From NCBI RefSeq assembly GCF_021021475.1, contig NZ_JAINWL010000001.1, positions 744,001-808,000 on the forward strand: a stretch of DNA of 64,000 bases. Direction: 5' to 3'. This document shows positions 7,446-14,782 of this stretch, piece by piece (position 1 is the stretch's first letter; every line of letters starts with the position of its first letter). A model generated the notes under the pieces. That model searched no databases. It was not told the DNA's origin and saw only the letters and a list, made by a program, of their open reading frames with translations. Origin of the DNA: Citromicrobium bathyomarinum (GTDB lineage: Bacteria; Pseudomonadota; Alphaproteobacteria; Sphingomonadales; Sphingomonadaceae). The position numbers were made by a program, and so were the translations under genes.

Positions 7446-7835
7446 TCAGCGCTTAAATAGCCTAAACGTTGGGACCCCACTTGAGATCACGTCAAGGCAG
7501 CCCGAGCCAGTCAGGAAACGATAGTGTTTCGGCGAGCCTACTACTTCGCGCCAAGCTCCAGATTGCGCTTTGAAAAACGGGTCACCCTCAACTCGATATG
7601 CGAAGTGGTGCGGAATCAATCCAACCCAATCGTCTGGGCCGCTCTCGGTGCTTAATGGGAACTCGTCCAGCATACGAACGATGACATCTGATCCAAGGAA
7701 GCTCACCTCTAAGAGCCGGTCGTCATCCGATGTTGCGAAGGTTGCGGTTTCGCGGAGCCAATCAAAAGACAGCAGATCTGCGTCGTCCGCGTTTTTCCAA
7801 GGAGCTTTGCTCTCGATTGGGAAATATTCGATCAT
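7446..7835 (-). CDS. hypothetical protein, low GC
   Basis: Acidic protein of 129 residues that I do not recognise. It has no signal peptide or membrane segment and is rich in Trp, Phe and Asp, like small immunity-type proteins, though that is only an impression. GC is near one half by eye against about two thirds around it, and codon choice includes many A/T-ending codons, which suggests recent acquisition. It is bordered by mgtE on one side and a REPIN-like repeat on the other. ATG at 7835 is the first start available. Confidence 0.6.
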   Translation of the reverse strand: MIEYFPIESKAPWKNADDADLLSFDWLRETATFATSDDDRLLEVSFLGSDVIVRMLDEFPLSTESGPDDWVGLIPHHFAYRVEGDPFFKAQSGAWREVVGSPKHYRFLTGSGCLDVISSGVPTFRLFKR

Positions 7836-7950
7836 CCAAACGGGTTAGCGCTTAAAGCAGTCGAGCGCCACGCCCTGGTGTACCCGCCTTCCACGACGAT
7901 GACTTCACGAGGCAATTGGTAGAAGTATGGTCCCGACTTATAATGCCATC

Positions 7951-8034
7951 GTCACCCCGGATTTGATCCGGGGTCAAGCTTCCTTCCAGCGGAGCACCCG
8001 AAGCAGCCTTGCCCCGGATCAAGTCCGGGGCGAC
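7951..8034. repeat. REPIN-like pair of inverted palindromes, copy 1
   Basis: The first palindrome is CCCCGGAT-TTG-ATCCGGGG (7955-7973). The second, in opposite orientation, is CCCCGGA-TCAAG-TCCGGGG (8012-8030). Outer GTC and GAC flanks make the whole 84-base unit an inverted pair. A second unit of the same design is at 36002-36090. It occupies most of the gap between the low-GC orphan and the carbonic anhydrase gene. Confidence 0.75.
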
Positions 8035-8079
8035 GGGTCGCTGGCGCTCAGCCTGACCAGCATCCCATTGCCGAGCACA

Positions 8080-8637
8080 TCACGGGACAGCCCCGCCTCC
8101 CATCGAGGCCAGCGCTGCAATCTCGTCCTCGCCGAGACAGTCCCGCCCCTCTGCGAACGCACGCGCGATCATCCCGTAGAAGCGCGCGTTGAACAGGTTC
8201 GCCGCACTGTTGTCGCGGGTCGCCACCAGCTTTGCGGGCACCCCGGCGATAACGCTGTTCTCCGGAAACACCTTGCCTTCGTTCACGATGCTGTGCCCGG
8301 CGACGATGGAATTGGTGCCGATCTCAGCGCCATCCATAATCGTCGCGTTGATGCCGATCAGGCTGCGGTCGCCGATCGTGCAGCCGTGCAGCGTCGCGTG
8401 ATGGGTGATCGAGCAATCCTCGCCCACGATCGTCCCATCCCTCGCGCCGACATGGATCATCACGAAGTCCTGGATATTGCTCCGCGCCCCGATCCGCACC
8501 TCGTGCATCTCGGCGCGGATCACGGCGTTGGTCCAGATCGACGCGCCAGGGCCGACAGAGGTCCTGCCATAGAGATGCGCGCTGTCATGGATGAAGGCCG
8601 GTGCGTCGAGGCGAACCGAAGGGCCGATATGTCCCAT
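8080..8637 (-). CDS. gamma-carbonic anhydrase family protein
   Basis: Left-handed beta-helix protein of 185 residues of the YrdA/PaaY/gamma-CA group, built from hexapeptide repeats (IGARSN, IVGEDC, IGDRSL, IGTNSI). The metal-site histidines appear in MIHVGARDG, SITHHATLHG and IVAGHSIV. Members bind zinc or iron; carbonic anhydrase activity is proven only for some, and others act on thioesters. It is followed upstream by two thioesterase genes on the same strand (37 bases to the next), which favours a thioester-related role in this cluster. ATG at 8637. Confidence 0.9.
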   Translation of the reverse strand: MGHIGPSVRLDAPAFIHDSAHLYGRTSVGPGASIWTNAVIRAEMHEVRIGARSNIQDFVMIHVGARDGTIVGEDCSITHHATLHGCTIGDRSLIGINATIMDGAEIGTNSIVAGHSIVNEGKVFPENSVIAGVPAKLVATRDNSAANLFNARFYGMIARAFAEGRDCLGEDEIAALASMGGGAVP

Positions 8638-8674
8638 CGCAAATGCACTCCGTCGAAGAGATTGGGGGGCGCGG

Positions 8675-9064
8675 CTAGAGCACGAGCTGGGTCTGCGTCA
8701 CCACGGCGACGGGTTTGCCATCGGTCCGCGTCATCGTGGTCTGCCACACCGAAATCCGCCTGCCGATGGAGAGCGGTTTCGACACCGCCGTGACCCTCTC
8801 CCCGATCTTCGCCGCGCCCAGGAAGTTGGTCTTGCTCTCGATCGTGGTGGTCCCCTTCGCCCCCTCGGGCAAAGACACGAACGCCCCGACCGCACCCATC
8901 GCGTCGGCAAAGGCCATCACCGCGCCGCCGTGGATGATGCCGCCGGTGGTGCAAAGCTCGTCGCGGACATCGAGATAGCCCTCGATCGCTTCGGACGTGG
9001 CGCTGGTGATCTCGACGCCGACCAGCCTGGCGAAGGGCATGGAATGGGCGGGGTTGGCCGACAT
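8675..9064 (-). CDS. PaaI-like hotdog thioesterase
   Basis: Hotdog-fold acyl-CoA thioesterase of 129 residues. The GGIIHGGAVMAFADAMG block carries the conserved HGG helix of the PaaI family, followed by TIESKTNFLGAAKIGERV. Cytoplasmic; the substrate is unknown. It lies 3 bases after a second thioesterase gene and shares a transcript with it, and with the gamma-carbonic anhydrase gene downstream. A TetR regulator is divergent to the pair. Confidence 0.88.
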   Translation of the reverse strand: MSANPAHSMPFARLVGVEITSATSEAIEGYLDVRDELCTTGGIIHGGAVMAFADAMGAVGAFVSLPEGAKGTTTIESKTNFLGAAKIGERVTAVSKPLSIGRRISVWQTTMTRTDGKPVAVVTQTQLVL

Positions 9065-9067
9065 TGC

Positions 9068-9517
9068 TCAGCGCCCCTTCGACACGTGCCACTCGACACG
9101 CATTGCACCGACCTCTTCGCCGCTCTCGTCCGCCAGCGAGACCTCGACAGGGAAGCGGACCTTCCCCTGCGCCTCGAGCTCTTGAAGCAATCCCGACGCC
9201 TGCTGCCCGATCTTCGCGCGGGCCGTGATCGGCCCCTTGGCGATCTTCGAATACCGAATGGTCGACTCCGCAGCGACCGGGCGGACCTGCATCAGCACGG
9301 GCATGAACGCGCCCGCCATCGCTCCGCCCGATGCCGCCTCCGCCAGCGTGAACAGCGCCCCGGCATGCTGCGAGCCGATGTGGTTCCTGGTGTGCGGCTG
9401 CTCGTCCAGACGCGCGGTGGCGGTGCCCTCGCCGACCTCGACGATCTCGACACCGACATGATTGGCGAAAGGAACGGTCTTGCCCAGCTGCTCGCGCAAG
9501 AGATCGAAAACCTGCAT
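9068..9517 (-). CDS. hotdog-fold thioesterase, DUF4442/PaaI-like
   Basis: Protein of 149 residues with a single hotdog domain: NHIGSQHAGALFTLAEAASG is the family helix. Probably an acyl-CoA thioesterase forming a heteromeric or paralogous pair with the next gene. I chose ATG at 9517 because AGGAG stands 7 bases upstream; the longer frame would enter the regulator promoter. Just upstream lies the palindrome TATCCA-G-TGGATA, likely the operator of the divergent TetR regulator, so this operon is the probable target. Confidence 0.85.
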   Translation of the reverse strand: MQVFDLLREQLGKTVPFANHVGVEIVEVGEGTATARLDEQPHTRNHIGSQHAGALFTLAEAASGGAMAGAFMPVLMQVRPVAAESTIRYSKIAKGPITARAKIGQQASGLLQELEAQGKVRFPVEVSLADESGEEVGAMRVEWHVSKGR

Positions 9518-9528
9518 GGTCACTCCTA

Positions 9529-9545
9529 TATATCCAGTGGATACA
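9529..9545. promoter_or_regulatory. palindromic operator between thioesterase operon and TetR gene
   Basis: TATCCA-G-TGGATA (9531-9543) is a perfect odd-centred inverted repeat, and one more matching pair lies outside it. It stands 14 bases upstream of the thioesterase start on the minus strand and upstream of the TetR reading frame on the plus strand, as expected for a TetR-type operator. Confidence 0.6.
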
Positions 9546-9653
9546 TTGAGAGCCCATGCGAGCGATTCTGTCAACTGCGCGTCGTGCGGGAGGCGGTTTG
9601 TCATCCCGCACCCCCTCGCTTATCGAGGGCCGGAAGACTCGCGGAGAGACGGG

Positions 9654-10199
9654 ATTACTGCGCGCACGACATACCACCACGGCGATCTCAAGGCCGAAGC
9701 GCTGTGGGCAGCGCTGCGTGCGATCGAAGCCGGTGACGGAAACGTGCCGAGCATGCGCACGCTCGCCGAAACGCTCGGCGTGGGGCACCGCGCCTTGTAC
9801 AACCACTTCGCCGACCGTGAGGCATTGCTTGCCGCGATTGCCGCCGAAGGCTTTGCGAGGCTGGCGGAAAGTCTCGGCACCGCACAGGACGAGCGATCGC
9901 ATCTGCGGGCCTACATCGATTTCGCGCTGAAGCACCCCGGCCTCTATGCGGTGATGATGGAGCGCCCCTATGCCAGCTTCAACGACGACGCCGCGCTGTC
10001 CGCTGCGGTGGACGAGGTCATCGCCGCATCGCTCCATGCGATTGCGCGGGACGGCGACGATCCGGATACGCAGCGGCGCGACGTGATGCGGGTGTGGATG
10101 CTCGCCCATGGCGGCCTCGCGCTTCACCGGGCGGGCGCGCTGAAAATGCGCTCGGATGCCTCGTTTGCCGAGGAGCTGATGCGCATCGCGTTCCGCTAG
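9654..10199 (+). CDS. TetR family transcriptional regulator, start uncertain
   Basis: Regulator of about 181 residues. The HTH is at the N-terminus (TYHHGDLKAEALWAALRAIE, then MRTLAETLGVGHRALYNHF), followed by a helical ligand domain with WMLAHGGLALHRAG in the style of the TetR_C_33 group. No ATG, GTG or TTG lies between 9546 (TTG) and the HTH. ATT at 9654 has GGAG 7 bases upstream and gives exactly the usual short N-terminus, so I propose a rare ATT start; TTG at 9546 is the alternative and adds 36 residues. It is divergent from the thioesterase operon, with a palindromic operator between. Confidence 0.75.
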   Translation: MTARTTYHHGDLKAEALWAALRAIEAGDGNVPSMRTLAETLGVGHRALYNHFADREALLAAIAAEGFARLAESLGTAQDERSHLRAYIDFALKHPGLYAVMMERPYASFNDDAALSAAVDEVIAASLHAIARDGDDPDTQRRDVMRVWMLAHGGLALHRAGALKMRSDASFAEELMRIAFR

Positions 10200-10239
10200 G
10201 CAACTTGCCCCGGCACGACGCCGCACCTACCTCACCCCC

Positions 10240-10629
10240 ATGCCGCTCAACCTGACCAAGATCGCGTTCGGCGCGCAGTCTTTCTCCGACCTCGAAAGCT
10301 GGTACGCGAACCGGCGCAGCCCCAACCTCACCACCCGCTATCGCCCGACGCGGTGGGAAGAATGCATCGGCGGGTCGCTGTTCTGGATCCACCAGCACAA
10401 TCTGGTCGCGCGCAGCGAAATCCTCGGCTTCAGCGAGACCGATAATGGCCGCTGGTCGATCGATCTCGAACCGCGGCTGATCCCGGTCTACCCGCAGCCC
10501 AAGCGCGCGCACCAGGGCTGGCGCTACCTAAAGGGCGAGCCCCCTCGCGATCTGGCGGAAGGCGAGGAGGTCGGCGACGTGCTGCCCGGTGCGCTGGCGA
10601 CCAAGCTGCAACGGCTCGGGCTGATCTAG
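10240..10629 (+). CDS. DUF1489 family protein
   Basis: Cytoplasmic protein of 129 residues. The family is recognised from MPLNLTKIAFG at the N-terminus, the TRYRPTRWEECIGGSLFWI block and the C-terminal PKRAHQGWRYLKG motif. DUF1489 is conserved through alphaproteobacteria and has no assigned function. It follows the TetR gene by 40 bases and may be cotranscribed with it. Confidence 0.85.
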   Translation: MPLNLTKIAFGAQSFSDLESWYANRRSPNLTTRYRPTRWEECIGGSLFWIHQHNLVARSEILGFSETDNGRWSIDLEPRLIPVYPQPKRAHQGWRYLKGEPPRDLAEGEEVGDVLPGALATKLQRLGLI

Positions 10630-10695
10630 TCGCGAGTTTCGGAAAATCGGAACGCTACCCTGCCCCTAACCATTGAAGGGGAAAGGAGAATTTTT

Positions 10696-10941
10696 ATGCC
10701 CGAACGTCAGAGCCGCCATCCCGACAACGAACTGATCGACCGGATGACCGAAGACGAAACGCCCGACCAGCAGGGATCTGCCGGTGGCGACGTCAACACC
10801 CGCGTCGGTGCCCGCGCCGATGTCAACCGCGCGACCGATCCTGACAATCGCGAACCTACCGTTGGCTCGGACAATCCCGAGCAGGACGCTCGCAAGGGCG
10901 AGAAGACAATGCGGGCGATCAAGAACGGCAATCAGGCCTGA
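10696..10941 (+). CDS. small hydrophilic hypothetical protein
   Basis: Very polar 81-residue protein without hydrophobic core, rich in Asp, Asn, Glu and Arg, so probably intrinsically disordered. A strong ribosome site (AAAGGAG, 8 bases before ATG 10696) supports real translation. Short disordered proteins of this type are common in Erythrobacteraceae and may be stress-related; no family is recognised. Confidence 0.6.
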   Translation: MPERQSRHPDNELIDRMTEDETPDQQGSAGGDVNTRVGARADVNRATDPDNREPTVGSDNPEQDARKGEKTMRAIKNGNQA

Positions 10942-11089
10942 TCGCTTTTTCGGGTGGGGCGGCGCTTTTCCCTCTGGCGCGCCCCACTCGTCCAAACTCA
11001 TTCACGGCCCGGCGCGCTATGGTTGAGCTGCGGGCCGGTCGTCACGAGGTGCGCGCCCGTATCGATTTTCACGAACGGGAGACATTCTC

Positions 11090-11434
11090 ATGAAGCTTCT
11101 ACTCAGCACGATCGCCACCGCATCCCTCGCCATCGCCGCGCAGCCCGCGCTGGCCCAGCAGGCAGAGGCACCCGCCGCCACGGAAATGGCGCCGGTTTCG
11201 GACTCCGAACTGGAGAACTTCATCATCGCCGCGTCGATGATCGGCAATCTTCAGCAGAATGCCGAGATGGAGAAGGCGGAGAAGGATCAGAAGGCGATTC
11301 AGATCCTCTCGCAGGCCCAGCTGACGCCGACACGCTTCAACAGCATCGGCGCTGCGCTCCAGACCGACAAGAACCTGCAGGCCCGCGCCGAGCAGGCCGT
11401 GACCAAGCTGCGCGCACAGCAAGCCGAAGGATGA
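11090..11434 (+). CDS. secreted small protein, DUF4168-like
   Basis: Protein of 114 residues. The signal peptide spans about residues 1-22 (MKLLLSTIATASLAIAAQPA ending ALAQQ) with cleavage after ALA. The mature helical part (SDSELENFIIAASMIGNLQQ and following, with many Lys, Glu and Gln) resembles DUF4168 domains. Periplasmic, function unknown. A strong intrinsic terminator follows 18 bases after the stop, so it is a single-gene transcript. Confidence 0.7.
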   Translation: MKLLLSTIATASLAIAAQPALAQQAEAPAATEMAPVSDSELENFIIAASMIGNLQQNAEMEKAEKDQKAIQILSQAQLTPTRFNSIGAALQTDKNLQARAEQAVTKLRAQQAEG

Positions 11435-11452
11435 TTACCCGCCTACAGAAAG

Positions 11453-11478
11453 CCCCGCCCGCGATGGCGGGGTTTTTT
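11453..11478 (+). terminator. intrinsic terminator
   Basis: CCCCGCC (11453-11459) and GGCGGGG (11466-11472) form a stem with a 6-base loop, followed by six T. It serves the DUF4168-like gene. Confidence 0.9.
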
Positions 11479-11612
11479 GTGCAAATTTACCGAGGGCGAT
11501 CGCGTCCGGCACACTGTCCCACAGCCGAGTGACATTGGTCCGCAGATCGGGCTAACCTGGCCTAGACTAGCGTGTCCGCCACCGGGCCCGCGCAAGGACC
11601 GGAGGGAACCAA

Positions 11613-12635
11613 GTGAGCAAGGTCTGGGGCATCCATATGCCAGAGTGGGTTGGCGACGATCCCATCGATCATGGTTACGCCTGCCTGGGCTGGCCGGATG
11701 TGGGAGACATCTTCGCGTTTCCGCCTGACCGCGAAGCTTACAAATCAGCCCTGCAACAGGCCTATCCGGATAAAAAACCGGGCGCGATTCCCGTCGATGC
11801 GGGCACCCTCTACCGCTTTGCGCACGAGGTGCAGAAGGGTGACGTCATTGTCTATCCCTCGAAGCACAACCGGATGGTCAACATCGGTCGCGCCACCGGG
11901 AAGAAATGGCACAGGACCGGCAACACCAATGGTGGCGAGGATTTTCCAAACTTCATCGGTGTCGAATGGATGGCGCAGTTCCCGCGCAGTGACTTCAACC
12001 AGACCGCGCTGAACGAGATTGGGTCTTTCATCACACTGTTCCGGGTTCGCGAAAATGCGCCGGCATTCGAAGCAAAGATCGACCCGAACAAAGCACCGAC
12101 GCCTTCGGATCCCGACGTGGATGAAGCGATCCCCGATGACCTTGCCACGCAGAATGCCTCGCAGCTTGCCGTCGAGAACACCCAAGACTTCGTCGTAAGG
12201 CGTATTACGACAGGCTTGTCAGGCTACGAATTCGAGCATTTCGTTGCACATCTGATGGAGTGCATGGGCTACACGGCAAGGGTATCGGAAAAGTCCGGCG
12301 ACGGCGGCGTCGATGTTATCGCGCATACCGACGAACTCGGTTTTCAGCCGCCGATCATCAAGATCCAGTGCAAGCGGCAAACGGGCCAGATTGGCGAGCC
12401 TGACGTCAGCCAGCTACTGGGCACGCTGGGCGAAGGGGAATTCGCTCTCTTCGTCACCCTCGGTTCGTATAGTCGTCAGGCCCGGGTCCGCGAGCGGAAT
12501 ACACCGCGCCTGAGGCTTCTCGACGGCGAAGAACTGGTCCAGCTAATTCTCGAACATTATCCGCAGCTCTCGCCGCGCTACCGCACAATGATTCCCCTTA
12601 GACAGATCTACGTACCGGACCTGATTTCCGACTGA
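11613..12635 (+). CDS. solitary Mrr-type restriction endonuclease
   Basis: Protein of 340 residues in two parts. The N-terminal domain (about 1-150, with IVYPSKHNRMVNIG) looks like a PUA/EVE-type base-sensing fold found in restriction-system proteins. The C-terminal Mrr nuclease domain (about 205-310) starts with GYEFEHFVAHLMECMGY. The PD-(D/E)xK-like catalytic set is Glu in the EFEHF helix, Asp near residue 233 in GDGGVDVIA, and Gln-Cys-Lys at about 252-254 in IKIQCKR. GTG at 11613 has GGAGGG upstream. No methyltransferase gene is nearby, so a type IV, modified-DNA-dependent role is likely. GC is lower than the neighbours, which suggests transfer. Confidence 0.8.
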   Translation: MSKVWGIHMPEWVGDDPIDHGYACLGWPDVGDIFAFPPDREAYKSALQQAYPDKKPGAIPVDAGTLYRFAHEVQKGDVIVYPSKHNRMVNIGRATGKKWHRTGNTNGGEDFPNFIGVEWMAQFPRSDFNQTALNEIGSFITLFRVRENAPAFEAKIDPNKAPTPSDPDVDEAIPDDLATQNASQLAVENTQDFVVRRITTGLSGYEFEHFVAHLMECMGYTARVSEKSGDGGVDVIAHTDELGFQPPIIKIQCKRQTGQIGEPDVSQLLGTLGEGEFALFVTLGSYSRQARVRERNTPRLRLLDGEELVQLILEHYPQLSPRYRTMIPLRQIYVPDLISD

Positions 12636-12653
12636 GTCCGCCGTGCCGGTAAC

Positions 12654-13207
12654 CTAATCCTTCCCCAGCCATGGTGCTTCGACGCTCCAGAAGATCACGT
12701 CGACGCCCAGATAGTCGCGCGCGAAGGCGACGAACTCTTCGCGGGTGAACTTCTGCCCCGTCTCGGGGTTGGTGTAGGTCAGCGTCGGCTCCTGGATCGC
12801 CATTGCGATCAGCGGCAGATCGTCCTTGTGGCGATTGAAGAAGGGGTAGCTGTTTTTCGTGTGCGCGCGCTTATGCGGGACGATGTCCGGCCCGCCCGTG
12901 CCGATGCCCTGCTCCACCGCGAGCGCGAAGGCGCGCTCCATATAGCGGTGGTCGTTGTTCCACTCGCAGGGCCAGAAATTGATGGGTCCGTCTCGATCGC
13001 GCTGAAATCGTACTCGCCCTTCTCGGGTTCGAGCATCCGCCACGGATAGACGACCTGCGCGCCCTCGATATCGGGGCGGTCGAGCAGGTCGAGGTGCTCC
13101 GCCAGTTCGCCGGTGTAGATGAAATTGCGCGGTTCGTCGGCGGCAGCGGGGCTGGCCGCAAGAATGCCGAGCCAGCACAGCAGCGCCAGCGCGATCCTAG
13201 CCCGCAT
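12654..13207 (-). pseudogene. internally deleted gene for a secreted protein
   Basis: The 5-prime part, from ATG 13207, encodes a signal peptide (MRARIALALLCWLGILAASP, ending AAADE) and a mature start that runs to EYDFSAIETD. The 3-prime part is in another frame and encodes NFWPCEWNNDHRYMERAFAL through to the end near 12654, with a coherent hydrolase-like sequence. The junction lies around 12980-12995. From memory, relatives have a longer central region between these two blocks, so this looks like a frame-breaking internal deletion rather than a single-base error. The start overlaps the FrnE-like gene end by 11 bases. Expected product: a glycosidase-like periplasmic protein. Confidence 0.7.
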
Positions 13208-13880
13208 CCGCCACCTTCTCCGCCACCCGGCGCAGCGTATCGGCATAGGCCTCGGCAGGCTGGGCGCCGGGGATCAGGAACTTGCCCGCAACCACCATTG
13301 CGGGGACGCCGGTGATGTTCATCTCGTACGCCCCGCGTTCCTCGGCACGGACCTTGGCGGTGTACTCCTCGCTTTCGAGCGCGGCTTGCGCCCCTGCCCG
13401 GTCGAGCCCGGCTTCCTCCGCAATATCGAGCAGCACATCGGCTTCGCCAATCCGGCGGCGCTGGTTGAAATGCGCGTGGAACAGCGCGAGCTTGAGCTGC
13501 GTCTGCTTCTCAGGCCCATGCTCTTCCAGCACCCATGTCAGCAGCTTGTGCGCGGCCAGCGTGTTCCACATCATCGCGGGCGGAGCAGGCTCGCCGCCCT
13601 CATAATCGAGCGACACGCCCGCGCGCTGCGCCGCCTCACGCATCTGGTCCTGCACGCCGCGCGACTGTTCCATCGTGCGGCCGTACTTGCGCGCGATATG
13701 CGCGGTGCGCTCTTCGCCCTCTTCGGGCATATCGGGGTTGAGCTCGAACGCGTGCCAGCGGACCTGCGCGTCGATCTCGCCATCGAGCTGGTCCAGCGCC
13801 TGCCGCAAGCCGCCCCAGCCGACGAGGCACCACGGGCACATGACATCGGACCAGATGTCGATCGTAAGCGTCTGCGTCAT
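13197..13880 (-). CDS. DsbA family oxidoreductase, FrnE-like
   Basis: Cytoplasmic thioredoxin-fold protein of 227 residues. The active site is DVMCPWCLVG near residues 12-21 (CPWC), followed by the helical insert and the cis-Pro loop in NITGVPAMVVAGKFLIPGAQ. This matches the FrnE/2-hydroxychromene-2-carboxylate isomerase-like branch of the DsbA family, linked to oxidative stress or polyketide chemistry. ATG at 13880 overlaps the stop of nudC by 4 bases (ATGA), so translation is coupled. Confidence 0.92.
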   Translation of the reverse strand: MTQTLTIDIWSDVMCPWCLVGWGGLRQALDQLDGEIDAQVRWHAFELNPDMPEEGEERTAHIARKYGRTMEQSRGVQDQMREAAQRAGVSLDYEGGEPAPPAMMWNTLAAHKLLTWVLEEHGPEKQTQLKLALFHAHFNQRRRIGEADVLLDIAEEAGLDRAGAQAALESEEYTAKVRAEERGAYEMNITGVPAMVVAGKFLIPGAQPAEAYADTLRRVAEKVADAG

Positions 13881-14782
13881 TGGGCGATCCACCAGCGGAA
13901 GAGTTGATGCGCGATCGTGTGCGGCGGAGGCGCGACGATGGGTGCGTCGTCGCGCCCTGCCAGTGCGGCCTCCACCTCCTCGCGGGTGAACCAGCCGGCC
14001 TCGGCCAGTTCGGTCTCGTCGAGCGTAATCGCGTCGTCGTCCGCATAGGCCATGCAGCCGAGCATCAGCTGGCTGGGGAAAGGCCACGGCTGGCTGAGGA
14101 TGTAGGAAACGTCGCGCACCACCACGCCGGTTTCCTCCAGCACCTCGCGCGCGACGCCTTCCTCGATCGTTTCGCCCGGCTCGACGAACCCGGCGAGCGC
14201 GGAATAGCGCCCCTCCGGCCAGCCCAGCCCGCGGCCCAGCAGCAGCTTGCCGTCATATTCGACCAGCATGATCGTGACCGGGTCGGTGCGCGGGAAATGC
14301 TGCGCGCCGCAGCCTTGATCGGTGTCGCAATTGCGCTGCCAGCCGCCCTTGGCGACATGCGTCGGGTGGCCGCATTGCGCGCAGAAGCGGTGCCGCGCGT
14401 GCCAGTCGATGATGCTGCGCGCGCCGCCGTACAGCGCCAGCTGGTCGGGCGTGAGGCTGGTCATCAGCGACCATAGTTGCGGGTTGGCCATGCGCGGGCG
14501 GGCATCGCCCTGCGGCGGAACCGCGGCGAAACACGCTTTCTCGCCCCCATCCGCCCGGTCCAGGCCGAGGAACACAAACTCGGCATCCTGCGGCGCATCG
14601 GCCAGCGTGCCCCACGCCAGCCGTCCGCCGTCATCCATAGAAGGCATCAGCCCGTCGAGCAGCAGCAGCCGCGCCTTCCAGTTCATCATCCCGGCCAGCG
14701 CATCGGGATCGGCGCGCATGTTGTCCGCCCGGTCGAGCGGAGAGCCGGAGAAAGCGATCGGGTACGCGGTACGATCAGCCAT
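13877..14782 (-). CDS. nudC: NAD(+) diphosphatase / RNA decapping enzyme NudC
   Basis: Nudix hydrolase of 301 residues that cleaves NAD(H) and can remove NAD caps from RNA. The zinc ribbon is seen in FCAQCGHPT and CDTDQGCGAQHFPR. The Nudix box GFVEPGETIEEGVAREVLEE is intact and the NudC-specific SQPWPFPSQLMLG follows. The N-terminal domain is divergent, as usual. It overlaps the serine hydrolase stop upstream by 8 bases and the FrnE-like start downstream by 4, so the three genes form one operon. Confidence 0.95.
   Translation of the reverse strand: MADRTAYPIAFSGSPLDRADNMRADPDALAGMMNWKARLLLLDGLMPSMDDGGRLAWGTLADAPQDAEFVFLGLDRADGGEKACFAAVPPQGDARPRMANPQLWSLMTSLTPDQLALYGGARSIIDWHARHRFCAQCGHPTHVAKGGWQRNCDTDQGCGAQHFPRTDPVTIMLVEYDGKLLLGRGLGWPEGRYSALAGFVEPGETIEEGVAREVLEETGVVVRDVSYILSQPWPFPSQLMLGCMAYADDDAITLDETELAEAGWFTREEVEAALAGRDDAPIVAPPPHTIAHQLFRWWIAQ

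Noticed and set aside
7951-8034. CRISPR array
   Set aside because: Only two palindromes in opposite orientation, with no repeated spacers and no cas genes.
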